Origin: Verrucomicrobiota bacterium
Lineage (GTDB): Bacteria; Verrucomicrobiota; Verrucomicrobiia; Chthoniobacterales; SZAS-18
Direction: 5' to 3'
Length of the DNA: 64,000 bases
Assembly (NCBI GenBank): GCA_025353105.1
Contig: JANXRG010000035.1
Coordinates: 62,001 to 126,000 of the forward strand
In this document: piece by piece, positions 55,036 to 64,000 of the stretch
Layout of the letters: each line of letters starts with the position of its first letter
Numbering within the stretch: position 1 is the first letter of the stretch
Position numbers and translations under genes: made by a program
The notes under the pieces: generated by a model
Told to the model about the DNA's origin: nothing
What the model saw: only the letters and a program-made list of their open reading frames with translations
Database searches by the model: none

Positions 55036-56772
55036 ATGGCATCACCGGCAGCATCCACCGCCCCAATCACACAGGGCCACAAGCTTGTTATCTTTGCATC
55101 GTCGCTCGGCACCGTGTTCGAGTGGTACGACTTTTATATTTACGGAACCCTGGCGGCGTTCTTCGGAAAATTATTCTTCCCCCCCGGGAATGAGACCGCC
55201 GGATATCTCGCGAGCCTGGCCCTGTTCGGGGTCGGGTTCTCCGTGCGTCCGTTCGGAGCGTTGTTCTTCGGACGACTGGGCGATCTCGTCGGCCGCAAGT
55301 ACACGTTTCTGATCACCATTGTCGTGATGGGCGCCTCGACCGCGTTTGTCGGTTTGCTGCCGACGTTTGCGCAGATCGGCTGGCTGGCCCCTTCCATCCT
55401 GATCTTGCTTCGCGTCTTGCAGGGCCTGGCGCTCGGCGGTGAGTACGGTGGTGCGGCGACGTACGTGGCTGAGCATTCTCCCATGGGACAGCGCGGTTCG
55501 TACACGGCCTGGATCCAAACCACGGCGACGTTGGGCTTCTTCCTTTCGCTGGCGGTCATCGGGCCGCTGCGGTACTACATGACGGACAAGGTCGACGCCA
55601 CAAATCCCGCGAGCCTGACCACGTTCGACGCTTGGGGCTGGCGCATTCCGTTCCTCGTGTCGTTCATTCTACTCGGCATTTCAGTCTACATCCGGCTTCG
55701 CTTGAATGAGTCCCCGCTGTTCCTCGAGATGAAAGCCAGCGGCAAGGGTTCGAAGAGTCCGCTGGCGGACAGCTTCACCAATCCGGCTAATTTGAAGCTG
55801 GTGGTTCTGGCGCTGCTGGGTTCCACCGCGGGCCAGGGCGTGGTGTGGTATTGCGGTCAGTTTTACGCGCTCTTCTTTCTGACGACGACCCTGAAGGTGA
55901 ACGTCTTGACGGCCTACATCCTCGTCGGCATTGGACTACTCATCGGCACGCCGTTCTTCATCTTCTTCGGCAAGCTTTCCGACCGGATCGGCCGCAAGAT
56001 CATCATTCTGGGAGGCTGTCTGCTCGCGGTTCTGACCTACCAACCGATCTTCAAGGCGATCACCCACTATGCCAATCCAACGCTGGAGGAAGCGGTGACG
56101 GCGACGCCGGTCACTCTCTTCAGCAATGAGGCGGAGGGTGCCGTAAAGACGACGTTTGACGCCATGGGAACGGCGTTTAAGCAAATTGGCGGCGGGAAGC
56201 TGGCCGCCACGCCCACGAACGAGGCGCGCGCTTATCTCAACAGCAAAGGCATTCCGTTCACGATCGCGCCAGCGAAGGGAAGTGATGCGCTCGTCATGCA
56301 GATTGGAGAAAAGTCGGTCAACGGCTTCGCCTTGGCGGCGGACAAGGCGGGCAACGTCGCGTCGAAGAAAGCCTATGACGAGGCGATCGCCGGCACCGGC
56401 TACACCAAGATTGCCGTCAAGCATCCGTTGGGTGGAAATGCGGCCGATGAATCGAGGATGAACAAGGTCATGCTCGTCGTGCTGCTGAGCGTCCTCATGA
56501 TCTACGTGACGATGGTGTACGGCCCGATCGCGGCGCAACTCGTGGAGTTGTTCCCGACGCGGATCCGCTACACCTCCATGTCGCTGCCGTATCACATCGG
56601 TAACGGCTGGTTCGGTGGCTTCCTTCCCTTCATCGCGACGTCCATCGTTCTGTTTACCGGCAATATTTACGCCGGTCTTTGGTATCCGATCGTAATCGCG
56701 GCCATGACCTTTGTCGTCGGCATGCTGTTCCTCCCGGAAACCAAGGACGTCGACATCAGCGCCGAAACCTAA
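55036..56772 (+). CDS. MFS transporter, metabolite:H+ symporter (MHS)-like, with large hydrophilic insertion
   Basis: SLGTVFEWYDFYIYGTLAAFF, RPFGALFFGRLGDLVGRKYTFL, VLQGLALGGEYGGAATYVAEH; about 135-aa insertion at about 56050-56455. Confidence 0.9.
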   Translation: MASPAASTAPITQGHKLVIFASSLGTVFEWYDFYIYGTLAAFFGKLFFPPGNETAGYLASLALFGVGFSVRPFGALFFGRLGDLVGRKYTFLITIVVMGASTAFVGLLPTFAQIGWLAPSILILLRVLQGLALGGEYGGAATYVAEHSPMGQRGSYTAWIQTTATLGFFLSLAVIGPLRYYMTDKVDATNPASLTTFDAWGWRIPFLVSFILLGISVYIRLRLNESPLFLEMKASGKGSKSPLADSFTNPANLKLVVLALLGSTAGQGVVWYCGQFYALFFLTTTLKVNVLTAYILVGIGLLIGTPFFIFFGKLSDRIGRKIIILGGCLLAVLTYQPIFKAITHYANPTLEEAVTATPVTLFSNEAEGAVKTTFDAMGTAFKQIGGGKLAATPTNEARAYLNSKGIPFTIAPAKGSDALVMQIGEKSVNGFALAADKAGNVASKKAYDEAIAGTGYTKIAVKHPLGGNAADESRMNKVMLVVLLSVLMIYVTMVYGPIAAQLVELFPTRIRYTSMSLPYHIGNGWFGGFLPFIATSIVLFTGNIYAGLWYPIVIAAMTFVVGMLFLPETKDVDISAET

Positions 56773-56793
56773 TCGGCAAATGAAGTGATTCGA

Positions 56794-56829
56794 GGCCGCC
56801 GGGTTCCAAGCCCGGCGGCCTTCGCTTTT
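56794..56829 (+). terminator. Rho-independent terminator after the MFS gene
   Basis: GGCCGCCGGG-TTCCAAG-CCCGGCGGCC-TTCGCTTTT, perfect 10-bp arms. Confidence 0.88.
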
Positions 56830-56846
56830 CCCGCGTGCGGTCAGCC

Positions 56847-57341
56847 TCAGAAAGCCAACCGCGCGTCCTCGGCGAGCAGCTCGCCCAATGGCGGCCAGGC
56901 CGTCGGTTCCGAAACTTGAAACGCATGCAGGTACGCCTTCACGTGGTCGGCCGGGAACTTCGCGAAGAGCGAGTCGACCGCGGCCTTCAGCGCTTCCTTC
57001 GGGGGTGACGGAGGCAGCGTCTCGAGCGACCCCTTGCCGTCGTGCGCGATGCCGAGCGCGTCGAGAAAAGCGGCGAGCATGGGCGCCTGCGGACCGGTCA
57101 GCCAGAGGCCGAGAATATTGCCCGCGAGTTCCTCGTTCAGGCTGCGCCCGAGTTGCTGCTGCATCCAGGCGTGCCGTTCGACTGGCGGCTTTCGTTCGAT
57201 GAAGATGGGCCGAAACTTGCGCTGCGCCGCCAGCGTCTGCAGGGCGACCGCATACGAGGGCCGCTGCGCCTTCAGCATGTGGGAAAGGATTTCGTGCGCG
57301 AGCGGAGCCGGCAGGCGGCCAAAGATTTCGGATTGCGTCAT
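56847..57341 (-). CDS. Hypothetical protein
   Basis: Clean 164-aa ORF MTQSEIFGRLPAPLAHEILSHMLKAQRPSY; no family recognised. Confidence 0.6.
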   Translation of the reverse strand: MTQSEIFGRLPAPLAHEILSHMLKAQRPSYAVALQTLAAQRKFRPIFIERKPPVERHAWMQQQLGRSLNEELAGNILGLWLTGPQAPMLAAFLDALGIAHDGKGSLETLPPSPPKEALKAAVDSLFAKFPADHVKAYLHAFQVSEPTAWPPLGELLAEDARLAF

Positions 57342-57468
57342 GGTGGCCGCCAGTCAAGCGAGCGGAGTGCGGGCGTCAAATGCCGTTCGGCCGCACGCCG
57401 CCCAGTCGAAATTGTCGTAATCGCCATTTGGCAGAGGGCACGGACCATTCTTCATTGCCCTCTCCCGC

Positions 57469-59010
57469 ATGAAAATTACCCGCGCACTTCTCTCCGTTTC
57501 CGACAAGACCGGCCTGCTGCCCTTCGCGCAACGCATGGCTTCACTCGGCATCGAACTGCTCTCCACTGGTGGAACAGCGAAATTCCTGCGCGAGAACGGC
57601 GTGCCGGTCGTGGAGATTTCCGCCTTCACCGGTTTCCCGGAAATTCTCTCCGGCCGCGTGAAAACGCTGCATCCGACCGTGCACGGCGGGCTGCTCTACC
57701 GGCGCGGCGACGCGGAGCACGAGGAGCAGGCGGTGCGCAGCGGGATTCAGCCGATCGATTTGCTCGTGGTGAATCTTTACCCGTTCGAGCAGACCGTCGC
57801 GCGTGCTGAAACGACGCTGCCTGAGGCGATTGAGCAAATTGATATCGGAGGCCCCGCCATGCTGCGCAGCGCCGCGAAGAATTTCAGATCCGTGACGGTG
57901 GTGACAGATCCCGCGGACTATGAGCCGGTGCTTGCGGAGATGGCGCAGCTCGAAGGCGGCACAAGCGAGGCAACGCGGGCGCGTCTCGCGTTGAAGGTCT
58001 TCACCGTGACGGCGACATACGATCGGGCCATCGCGTCGTATCTCGGGATGAAACAAGGCGTCGATGACGGTCCGGCGTTGGCACATTCGGCGCTGCGCCC
58101 CGCGCCGCAGATCGCGTTGCGTTACGGCGAGAATCCCCACCAGCAGGCCGCGTTGGTCGGGCCGGATTTCGCCTCCTTTTTCACGCAGCTGCACGGCAAG
58201 GAGCTTTCCTATAATAACATCCTCGATCTTTCCGCCGCGGCGGAATTGATCGGTGAATTCGACGAGCCGGCCTGCGCGATCCTCAAGCACAACAATCCCT
58301 GCGGCGTCGGCACCGATGACGCGATGCTGCTGGCCGCGTGGCAGAAGGCGCTCGCGACCGATGGCCAGGCGCCGTTCGGCGGGATTATCGCCGTGAACCG
58401 GGCCCTCGACGAATCGCTCGCCGCCGCGATCGCCGAAATTTTCAGTGAGGTCATCATCGCGCCGGATTTCACCGCTGGTGCCCTCGCCGTGCTGCAGAAA
58501 AAGAAAAATTTACGCCTGCTCAAGCAATTGCGTCCCACGAGTGAAGATACCGCGCTGGAGGCGCGCTCAGTGGTCGGCGGCATGCTGGTGCAATCGCGCG
58601 ACCGCAGCCTCGTCGCGCCGGAGAAGGTCGCGACAAAGCGCGCGCCCACCGAAGCGGAGTTAAAGGCTCTGCACTTTGGCTGGCGCGTCGTGAAGCACGT
58701 CAAGTCCAATGCGATCGTCTTCTGCGGACCCGACCGCACGCTTGGCATCGGCGCGGGCCAAATGGCGCGAGTGGACTCGGTCAATCTCGCGATTTGGAAG
58801 GCGGGCCAGTCCCGTCTTTCGCTGGCGGGCAGCGTCGTGGCGAGCGACGCGTTTTTTCCGTTTCCGGATGGACTGGTCGCGGCGGTGCAGGCGGGCGCGA
58901 CGGCGGCGATTCAACCCGGCGGCAGCATGCGCGACGCCGAGGTCATTGCCGCCGCCGATGAGCATGGCGTCGCGATGATCTTCACGGGCATGCGCCACTT
59001 TCGGCACTGA
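57469..59010 (+). CDS. purH: Bifunctional AICAR formyltransferase / IMP cyclohydrolase
   Basis: [76 protein letters not shown]. Confidence 0.97.
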   Translation: MKITRALLSVSDKTGLLPFAQRMASLGIELLSTGGTAKFLRENGVPVVEISAFTGFPEILSGRVKTLHPTVHGGLLYRRGDAEHEEQAVRSGIQPIDLLVVNLYPFEQTVARAETTLPEAIEQIDIGGPAMLRSAAKNFRSVTVVTDPADYEPVLAEMAQLEGGTSEATRARLALKVFTVTATYDRAIASYLGMKQGVDDGPALAHSALRPAPQIALRYGENPHQQAALVGPDFASFFTQLHGKELSYNNILDLSAAAELIGEFDEPACAILKHNNPCGVGTDDAMLLAAWQKALATDGQAPFGGIIAVNRALDESLAAAIAEIFSEVIIAPDFTAGALAVLQKKKNLRLLKQLRPTSEDTALEARSVVGGMLVQSRDRSLVAPEKVATKRAPTEAELKALHFGWRVVKHVKSNAIVFCGPDRTLGIGAGQMARVDSVNLAIWKAGQSRLSLAGSVVASDAFFPFPDGLVAAVQAGATAAIQPGGSMRDAEVIAAADEHGVAMIFTGMRHFRH

Positions 59011-59033
59011 GAATTAGCCGCCCTCCAAAAAGC

Positions 59034-59957
59034 TCACGCGCCGAGATTCGCGAGGTATTTCTCGGCGTCGAGCGCGGCGGCGCAGCCGTCGCCGGCCGCG
59101 GTGACCGCCTGACGGTAAACGTGATCCGAAACGTCGCCCGCCGCGAACACGCCCGGCACGTTGGTTGCGGTGGCGTGAGTCTTGAGCAGATAGCCGTTCT
59201 CGTCGGTCTGCAGCTTGCCCCGAAACGCCGCGGTGTTGGGGACGTGGCCAATCGCCGAGAAAACACACTTCACCTCAAGTTCCGACTCCACGCCCGTTTT
59301 CGTGTCCTTCAATTTCACCGCGCGCACTTCGCCCTCGGCGGTCGTGAGGTATTCGGAAATGGTCGAATTCCAGATCGGCTCGATCTTCGGATTCTTCAGG
59401 ACGCGATCCGCCATGATCTTGGAGGCGCGCAGCTTGTCGCGGCGGTGGATGAGATACACCTTCGACGCGAAGCGCGTCAGAAACGTCGCCTCCTCGCATG
59501 CGGAATCGCCGCCGCCAACCACACACACGGGCACGTTGCGATAGAATGCGCCGTCGCAGGTCGCACATGACGTGAGGCCGTGCCCAACCAATTTTTCCTC
59601 GCCCGGGAGATCGAGGTACCGCGCGGCCGCGCCACTGGCGACAATCAACGCGCGGGTTTCAATCCACTTATCATCGGCCTTGACGGCCACGCATCCGTCT
59701 CGCGGCTCGAACGCGGTCACTTCGGCGTAGGAGAACCGCGCGCCGAACCCCTCGGCCTGCTCCTTCATCTTTAGAACCAGGTCCGGGCCGTCGATGCCGC
59801 CCGGAAAGCCGGGAAAATTTTCCACGAGCGTCGTCGTGGTGAGTTGTCCGCCGGGCTGGCGGCCTTCGAGTACGAGCGGTTGGTGGCCGCCGCGCGCGGC
59901 GTAAATAGCGGCCGTGAGTCCGGCGCAGCCCGTGCCGATGATGACAATCTTCTCCAT
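59034..59957 (-). CDS. trxB: Thioredoxin-disulfide reductase
   Basis: IIGTGCAGLTAAIYAARGG, SCATCDGAFYRNVPVCVVGGGDSACEEA, GVFAAGDVSDHVYRQAVTAAGDGCAAA. Confidence 0.96.
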   Translation of the reverse strand: MEKIVIIGTGCAGLTAAIYAARGGHQPLVLEGRQPGGQLTTTTLVENFPGFPGGIDGPDLVLKMKEQAEGFGARFSYAEVTAFEPRDGCVAVKADDKWIETRALIVASGAAARYLDLPGEEKLVGHGLTSCATCDGAFYRNVPVCVVGGGDSACEEATFLTRFASKVYLIHRRDKLRASKIMADRVLKNPKIEPIWNSTISEYLTTAEGEVRAVKLKDTKTGVESELEVKCVFSAIGHVPNTAAFRGKLQTDENGYLLKTHATATNVPGVFAAGDVSDHVYRQAVTAAGDGCAAALDAEKYLANLGA

Positions 59958-60068
59958 GGGTAAGGGTTGGGTAAGGGCGAAAGGTTGATCGCGCGCCCGC
60001 GTTGTCGAGCGAATTCAGTGTCAATTCGGCGGGGGTGGCGTTGCCGTCGCCGGATCGGTCTGCTAACG

Positions 60069-61394
60069 ATGCCGGACATGATTTCCGCTTTATTGCTCGC
60101 GTCGTTGGCTGGCGGAGCCATCCCGGATCCGCCGGGTTTGCTAATTGTACCATTTGCGCTCCTGCTGGCGGCCATCGCATTGATGCCATTCATCAACGGG
60201 CCCTGGTGGCACCAACACTATCCGAAGGTGGCCGCCGGACTCGGCGCACTCGTCGCCGTCTATTATCTCCTCGTCCTCCGCGCCCCGGGACGAATGCTCG
60301 ATGCCGGCCACGAATACGTCAGCTTCATTACTCTCGTCGGTTCCCTTTATGTTGTTGTCGGCGGTATCCACATCCGGGTGAAGGGCGAAGCCACGCCCGC
60401 CATCAATGTCCTCTATCTTTTGATCGGCGCCGTCGCCGCGAATTTTATCGGTACGACCGGCGCATCGATGCTCATGATCCGACCCTACCTCCGGATGAAC
60501 AAGATTCGGATCTCCGCGTATCACGTGGTATTTTTCATCTTCATCGTTTCAAATGTGGGAGGTGGCCTGACGCCGATCGGTGATCCGCCGCTCTTTCTCG
60601 GCTACCTCAAGGGCGTCCCGTTTTTCTGGGTGATGCAGAATTGCTGGGCGGCGTGGGCCGTCTGCATCGGCGGGTTGTTGGCCATTTTCTACGTCATCGA
60701 CGTGCGTAGCCTCCATCGGGCCCCGGAACGCATCCAGCACGAGGTCGAGGAGCCCGAGGAATGGCGTTTCGACGGCTTGATCAACCTCGTTTTCCTTGCG
60801 CTCGTCATCGCGTCGGTGTTCGTGACGAACCCGCTTTTCCTGCGCGAGGCCATCATGGTGGTTGCGGTCGCGGGCTCGCTTTATTTCACACCGCGCGACG
60901 TCCGCGCGGCCAATCATTTCAACTACGAACCACTGCGTGAGGTGGCCTGGCTCTTTGTCGGGATCTTTCTCACCATGGTGCCGGCGCTCGACTTTCTGAC
61001 GCGACATTCCAAGGCGCTCGGCCTCGACACCGAGCAGAAGTTTTTTTGGTTCACGGGGTTTCTCTCGGGGGTGCTCGACAATGCGCCGACCTACCTGACC
61101 TTCCTCGCGGCAGCGATGGGCAACCTTGGGCTGAGCGTGGAGAACCGCGACCACGTCCAGCAATTCATCCAGACGCACGACCATTTCCTGATCGCGATCT
61201 CGGTGGGTGCGGTGTTTTTCGGTGCGCTGACCTACATCGGCAACGCCCCGAATTTCATGGTGAAATCAATCGCGGAAAGCATGGGCGTGAAGGTGCCCGC
61301 GTTCCTGCCGTACATATACAAGTACGCGCTACCGCTGCTCATCCCGCTGTTCGCGATCATCTCGCTCGTGTTCTTCCATTTCAAGTGGCTGTAG
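60069..61394 (+). CDS. Na+/H+ antiporter / citrate-transporter-like (NhaD-ArsB superfamily) membrane protein
   Basis: ANFIGTTGASMLMIRPYLRMNK, SNVGGGLTPIGDPPLFLGYLKGVPFFW, SGVLDNAPTYLTFL, TYIGNAPNFMVKSIAE. Confidence 0.88.
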   Translation: MPDMISALLLASLAGGAIPDPPGLLIVPFALLLAAIALMPFINGPWWHQHYPKVAAGLGALVAVYYLLVLRAPGRMLDAGHEYVSFITLVGSLYVVVGGIHIRVKGEATPAINVLYLLIGAVAANFIGTTGASMLMIRPYLRMNKIRISAYHVVFFIFIVSNVGGGLTPIGDPPLFLGYLKGVPFFWVMQNCWAAWAVCIGGLLAIFYVIDVRSLHRAPERIQHEVEEPEEWRFDGLINLVFLALVIASVFVTNPLFLREAIMVVAVAGSLYFTPRDVRAANHFNYEPLREVAWLFVGIFLTMVPALDFLTRHSKALGLDTEQKFFWFTGFLSGVLDNAPTYLTFLAAAMGNLGLSVENRDHVQQFIQTHDHFLIAISVGAVFFGALTYIGNAPNFMVKSIAESMGVKVPAFLPYIYKYALPLLIPLFAIISLVFFHFKWL

Positions 61395-61458
61395 CGGACG
61401 CCGGTGGGAATCCGGGCTGGAGCCGCCATGCTGCCCAGGGCCGTCCACCAGTGGAACC

Positions 61459-63723
61459 TTGATCATGATTTCTCCCCGCGGAATCCAAAGCCGCCTGCTG
61501 GAGCCGGCGGCGCTCAATCCGGATTTCGCGCGGGCCATGCGGGCGGTCCTGTCGTTCGGTCTCGCCCTGCTCCTCTTCCACTCGGCAGGGCCGAGTGTCG
61601 ATGTTGCCTACATTGCGCTCACCGCGCAGGCGATCGCGTTGAATGATTTTCGCGGCGGTTATGGCCTGCGACTTGGGCTCATCGTCACGATGGCGCTGGT
61701 GATGGCCGCTTCCGCTGTGCTCGGGGCGTTCGCGGGAGGGTCAATCGTCATGGCCATGTTCGGTATGGCGGTGGTCGCGCTGCTGGGTGGGGTCTGGCGG
61801 CATCTGAGCGCGGACTACGGGCCGCTCCTCAGCGTGAATTCGGCGTTGCTCTTCCTGCTCGCCACGGCCCCGCCCACGGCGGGGACCAGCCCGTGGCGAC
61901 TGGCGGGGCTGGTGCTCTGCGGCGGTGCGCTCGCGGCACTGCTGCAGATGCTCTTCTGGCTTTACCGGCCGCAGCAACCGCTGCGCAACGAGGTGGGCGA
62001 GACTTGGGTGGCGGTTTCCGATCTCGTGGCCAGCCTGCGCCGCGACAATTCGGTCGCTGCCATCGCCAGTCCAGGCGCCCAAGCCGCCGCCGTGGCCGAG
62101 CGCGAGCAACTGCTGCGGGCCGCGCTCAATCGCACTTTCGATATTCTCGGCGCGGCCGAGGCTCGCGAGGCCAGCCCGCTGCTGGCGCACCTCGAGGAAA
62201 TGCGGCGGGAGGCGGTGCATTTCGCCATGCACGTCATGACGCTGCACTCGGCGCTCGAATCGCTCGACCGCACCGAGCTCGCCCGGCATGCGCCGACGAT
62301 TGATTCCGTGCTGAAGTCGCTGAGCGACGCCGCCCGCTCGGTCGCGATCACGCTCGTCACCTACGGCGAGGACAATCTTGCCCGCACGGAATTGCGACTG
62401 CGGCGCGCGCGACATCTCATGCGCGTCCTGCGGGACCAGTTCGCGTCGGCGCCGGGCAGCCTCGCGCTTCGCCTGGTGGACACGGTACTCGGTCAAATCG
62501 CGGAAAACTTGCAGCGCATTCGCGAAGGTCTGAGCCGGACCGTTGAGCACAGCAGCACGCGTTTTAGCGTGCCGGTGAAGCTGCCGGAAATCGGCGCGCG
62601 TTCCTTGCGCGCGTTGGTCGGGTGGACCGATCCAAGCCCCGAAATCGATCCAGTGTTGATCCGGTATTCACTGCGGCTTCTGGTGCTGACGGTTGGCGCC
62701 GTCGGGATTTACAAGGGGTTCGCGGTCCCGCGCGGCTATTGGATCGCTCTCACCGTCATCGTCGTGTTGCAGCCGGACTTTGGTTCCACCCGCCAGCGCG
62801 CGGCCGAGCGCATCCTCGGAACGCTCGCGGGCGTGGCGCTCGCGAGCGCGCTGCTTTCGATCCAGCTTCCGCTTTGGGTCGTATACGCGCTGCTCCCGCT
62901 CACGTCCTTTGGTTTCGCTTTTTACCTCCGACGCCGATATGCCGTCTCCGGTTTTTTTGTGACCGTGCTGCTGGTGCTTCTCACCGAAATCAGCGCGCCG
63001 GTGCACTGGGATTTCACGCTCGCGCGTTTGCTTTCCACCTTGCTCGGGGGCGGGGCGGCCCTTGTCGCCGCTCTCCTTTTTTGGCCCGCGTGGGAACGGG
63101 GAAAGCTGCTCGGCCTGCTCGCCTTCGCAATTCGCGCCAATGCCAGCTACCTGCGCTCGCTATTCGGGCTCGATGCAAACGTTGACCGAACGGTCCTGTG
63201 GACGAAGCGTGATGCGGAGGACGCCAATCGCCTGGCGGCTGCGTCACTCAAGCGCATGCTGAACGAACCCACCCGGCGTACCGCGAACTCGGGACGCTAC
63301 GTCGAATTGACCGCGTACAATCAGCGCCTCACGCGCGCTCTAACAGGCATTCTGGTCCATCAGCCGGATGGTACGACCCCAGACGTCGCCGCTCGTAATT
63401 CCGCGGATCACCTGCGCCAATCCGTCGACACCCTGGCCGATCTGATCGCCGTCGATGCAGGTGACGATTCTTTACCGGATCTTTCCGGGGCGAACTTGTC
63501 GGCGGTCGAAGCTGAGCTTGCCAAGGCGGATTCTGCGCTCACGCCGCTGCTGGGATCCGACGCGCCATTGCCGGCTCCGGAATCTCTTCGCCGCGAATTG
63601 ATTCGCACGCAGATCGCGAAGAGCATCGCCGAGGTCCGTGCCATGTGCCTCGCACTCGAAGCGGAGTCACCGGCGGCGCGGTCCCGTGAGGAGGGAGGGA
63701 CACGCTTACGCGCGGGTCCGTAG
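61459..63723 (+). CDS. FUSC family (YccS/aromatic acid exporter-like) protein
   Basis: Two hydrophobic repeats incl. PRGYWIALTVIVVLQPDFGSTRQRAAERILGTLAG. Confidence 0.9.
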   Translation: MIMISPRGIQSRLLEPAALNPDFARAMRAVLSFGLALLLFHSAGPSVDVAYIALTAQAIALNDFRGGYGLRLGLIVTMALVMAASAVLGAFAGGSIVMAMFGMAVVALLGGVWRHLSADYGPLLSVNSALLFLLATAPPTAGTSPWRLAGLVLCGGALAALLQMLFWLYRPQQPLRNEVGETWVAVSDLVASLRRDNSVAAIASPGAQAAAVAEREQLLRAALNRTFDILGAAEAREASPLLAHLEEMRREAVHFAMHVMTLHSALESLDRTELARHAPTIDSVLKSLSDAARSVAITLVTYGEDNLARTELRLRRARHLMRVLRDQFASAPGSLALRLVDTVLGQIAENLQRIREGLSRTVEHSSTRFSVPVKLPEIGARSLRALVGWTDPSPEIDPVLIRYSLRLLVLTVGAVGIYKGFAVPRGYWIALTVIVVLQPDFGSTRQRAAERILGTLAGVALASALLSIQLPLWVVYALLPLTSFGFAFYLRRRYAVSGFFVTVLLVLLTEISAPVHWDFTLARLLSTLLGGGAALVAALLFWPAWERGKLLGLLAFAIRANASYLRSLFGLDANVDRTVLWTKRDAEDANRLAAASLKRMLNEPTRRTANSGRYVELTAYNQRLTRALTGILVHQPDGTTPDVAARNSADHLRQSVDTLADLIAVDAGDDSLPDLSGANLSAVEAELAKADSALTPLLGSDAPLPAPESLRRELIRTQIAKSIAEVRAMCLALEAESPAARSREEGGTRLRAGP

Positions 63724-64000
63724 GAAGGCAATGACCTTGGTCAGCGCGCGGCTGCGGTGGCTCATGCCGTTCTTCACCGCGGCGGGCAACTCGCCAAAGG
63801 TGTCCTGATAACCCTGCGGCACGAAAAGCGCATCGTAGCCAAATCCGCCGAGGCCGCGTTCACGGTCGATGATGGATCCCTCGACGACGCCGTCGAAACG
63901 GCCCTCGATGCAGGCGTTGCGGGCGAGCGCGATCACACAATGGAATCGCGCGGTCCGTGGGGCCGCGGCGCCGAGCTTCGCCAGATCGGCGATGAGCCTT
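63706..64000 (-). CDS. rdgB: Non-canonical purine NTP (XTP/dITP) diphosphatase, 5' end beyond window
   Basis: GLGGFGYDALFVPQGYQDTFGELPAAVKNGMSHRSRALTKVIAFL; reading frame stays open to window end. Confidence 0.9.
   Translation of the reverse strand, partial: RLIADLAKLGAAAPRTARFHCVIALARNACIEGRFDGVVEGSIIDRERGLGGFGYDALFVPQGYQDTFGELPAAVKNGMSHRSRALTKVIAFLRTRA

Noticed and set aside
1-64000. CRISPR array, prophage, transposase, restriction-modification or toxin-antitoxin system
   Set aside because: No regularly spaced repeats and no characteristic protein motifs found in the ORF track.

Overview
A GC-rich, gene-dense chromosomal window. Gene content (HPr/HPr kinase, split futalosine menaquinone genes, BamA-Skp-LpxD order, recurrent secreted-protein C-terminal motifs) suggests Verrucomicrobiota, possibly Opitutaceae; this placement is inference. 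Most of it is housekeeping: nagA, ptsI-ptsH-hprK, tsaE-thiL, lpxD-ompH-bamA, ugd, mqnC and mqnA-mqnE, ribE, nadC, a PBP2-like transpeptidase, rlmN, nrdA-nrdB, hldD, dnaA, argA, rnr, purH, trxB, an FUSC-family protein and a partial rdgB. There is one tRNA-His(GTG). I saw no CRISPR array, prophage, transposase or rRNA. The best second-look signals are non-coding or decayed: a long imperfect hairpin plus a 20-bp palindrome upstream of nrdA; a terminator-like hairpin immediately before the dnaA start codon; an inverted repeat between an ECF sigma gene and dnaA; a frameshifted relic of a secreted-protein domain between rnr and an MFS gene; hairpins with homopolymeric loops; and an MFS transporter with a large hydrophilic insertion. 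No clearly new multi-gene system is evident. Identifications come from reading motifs in the supplied translations; no searches were run.
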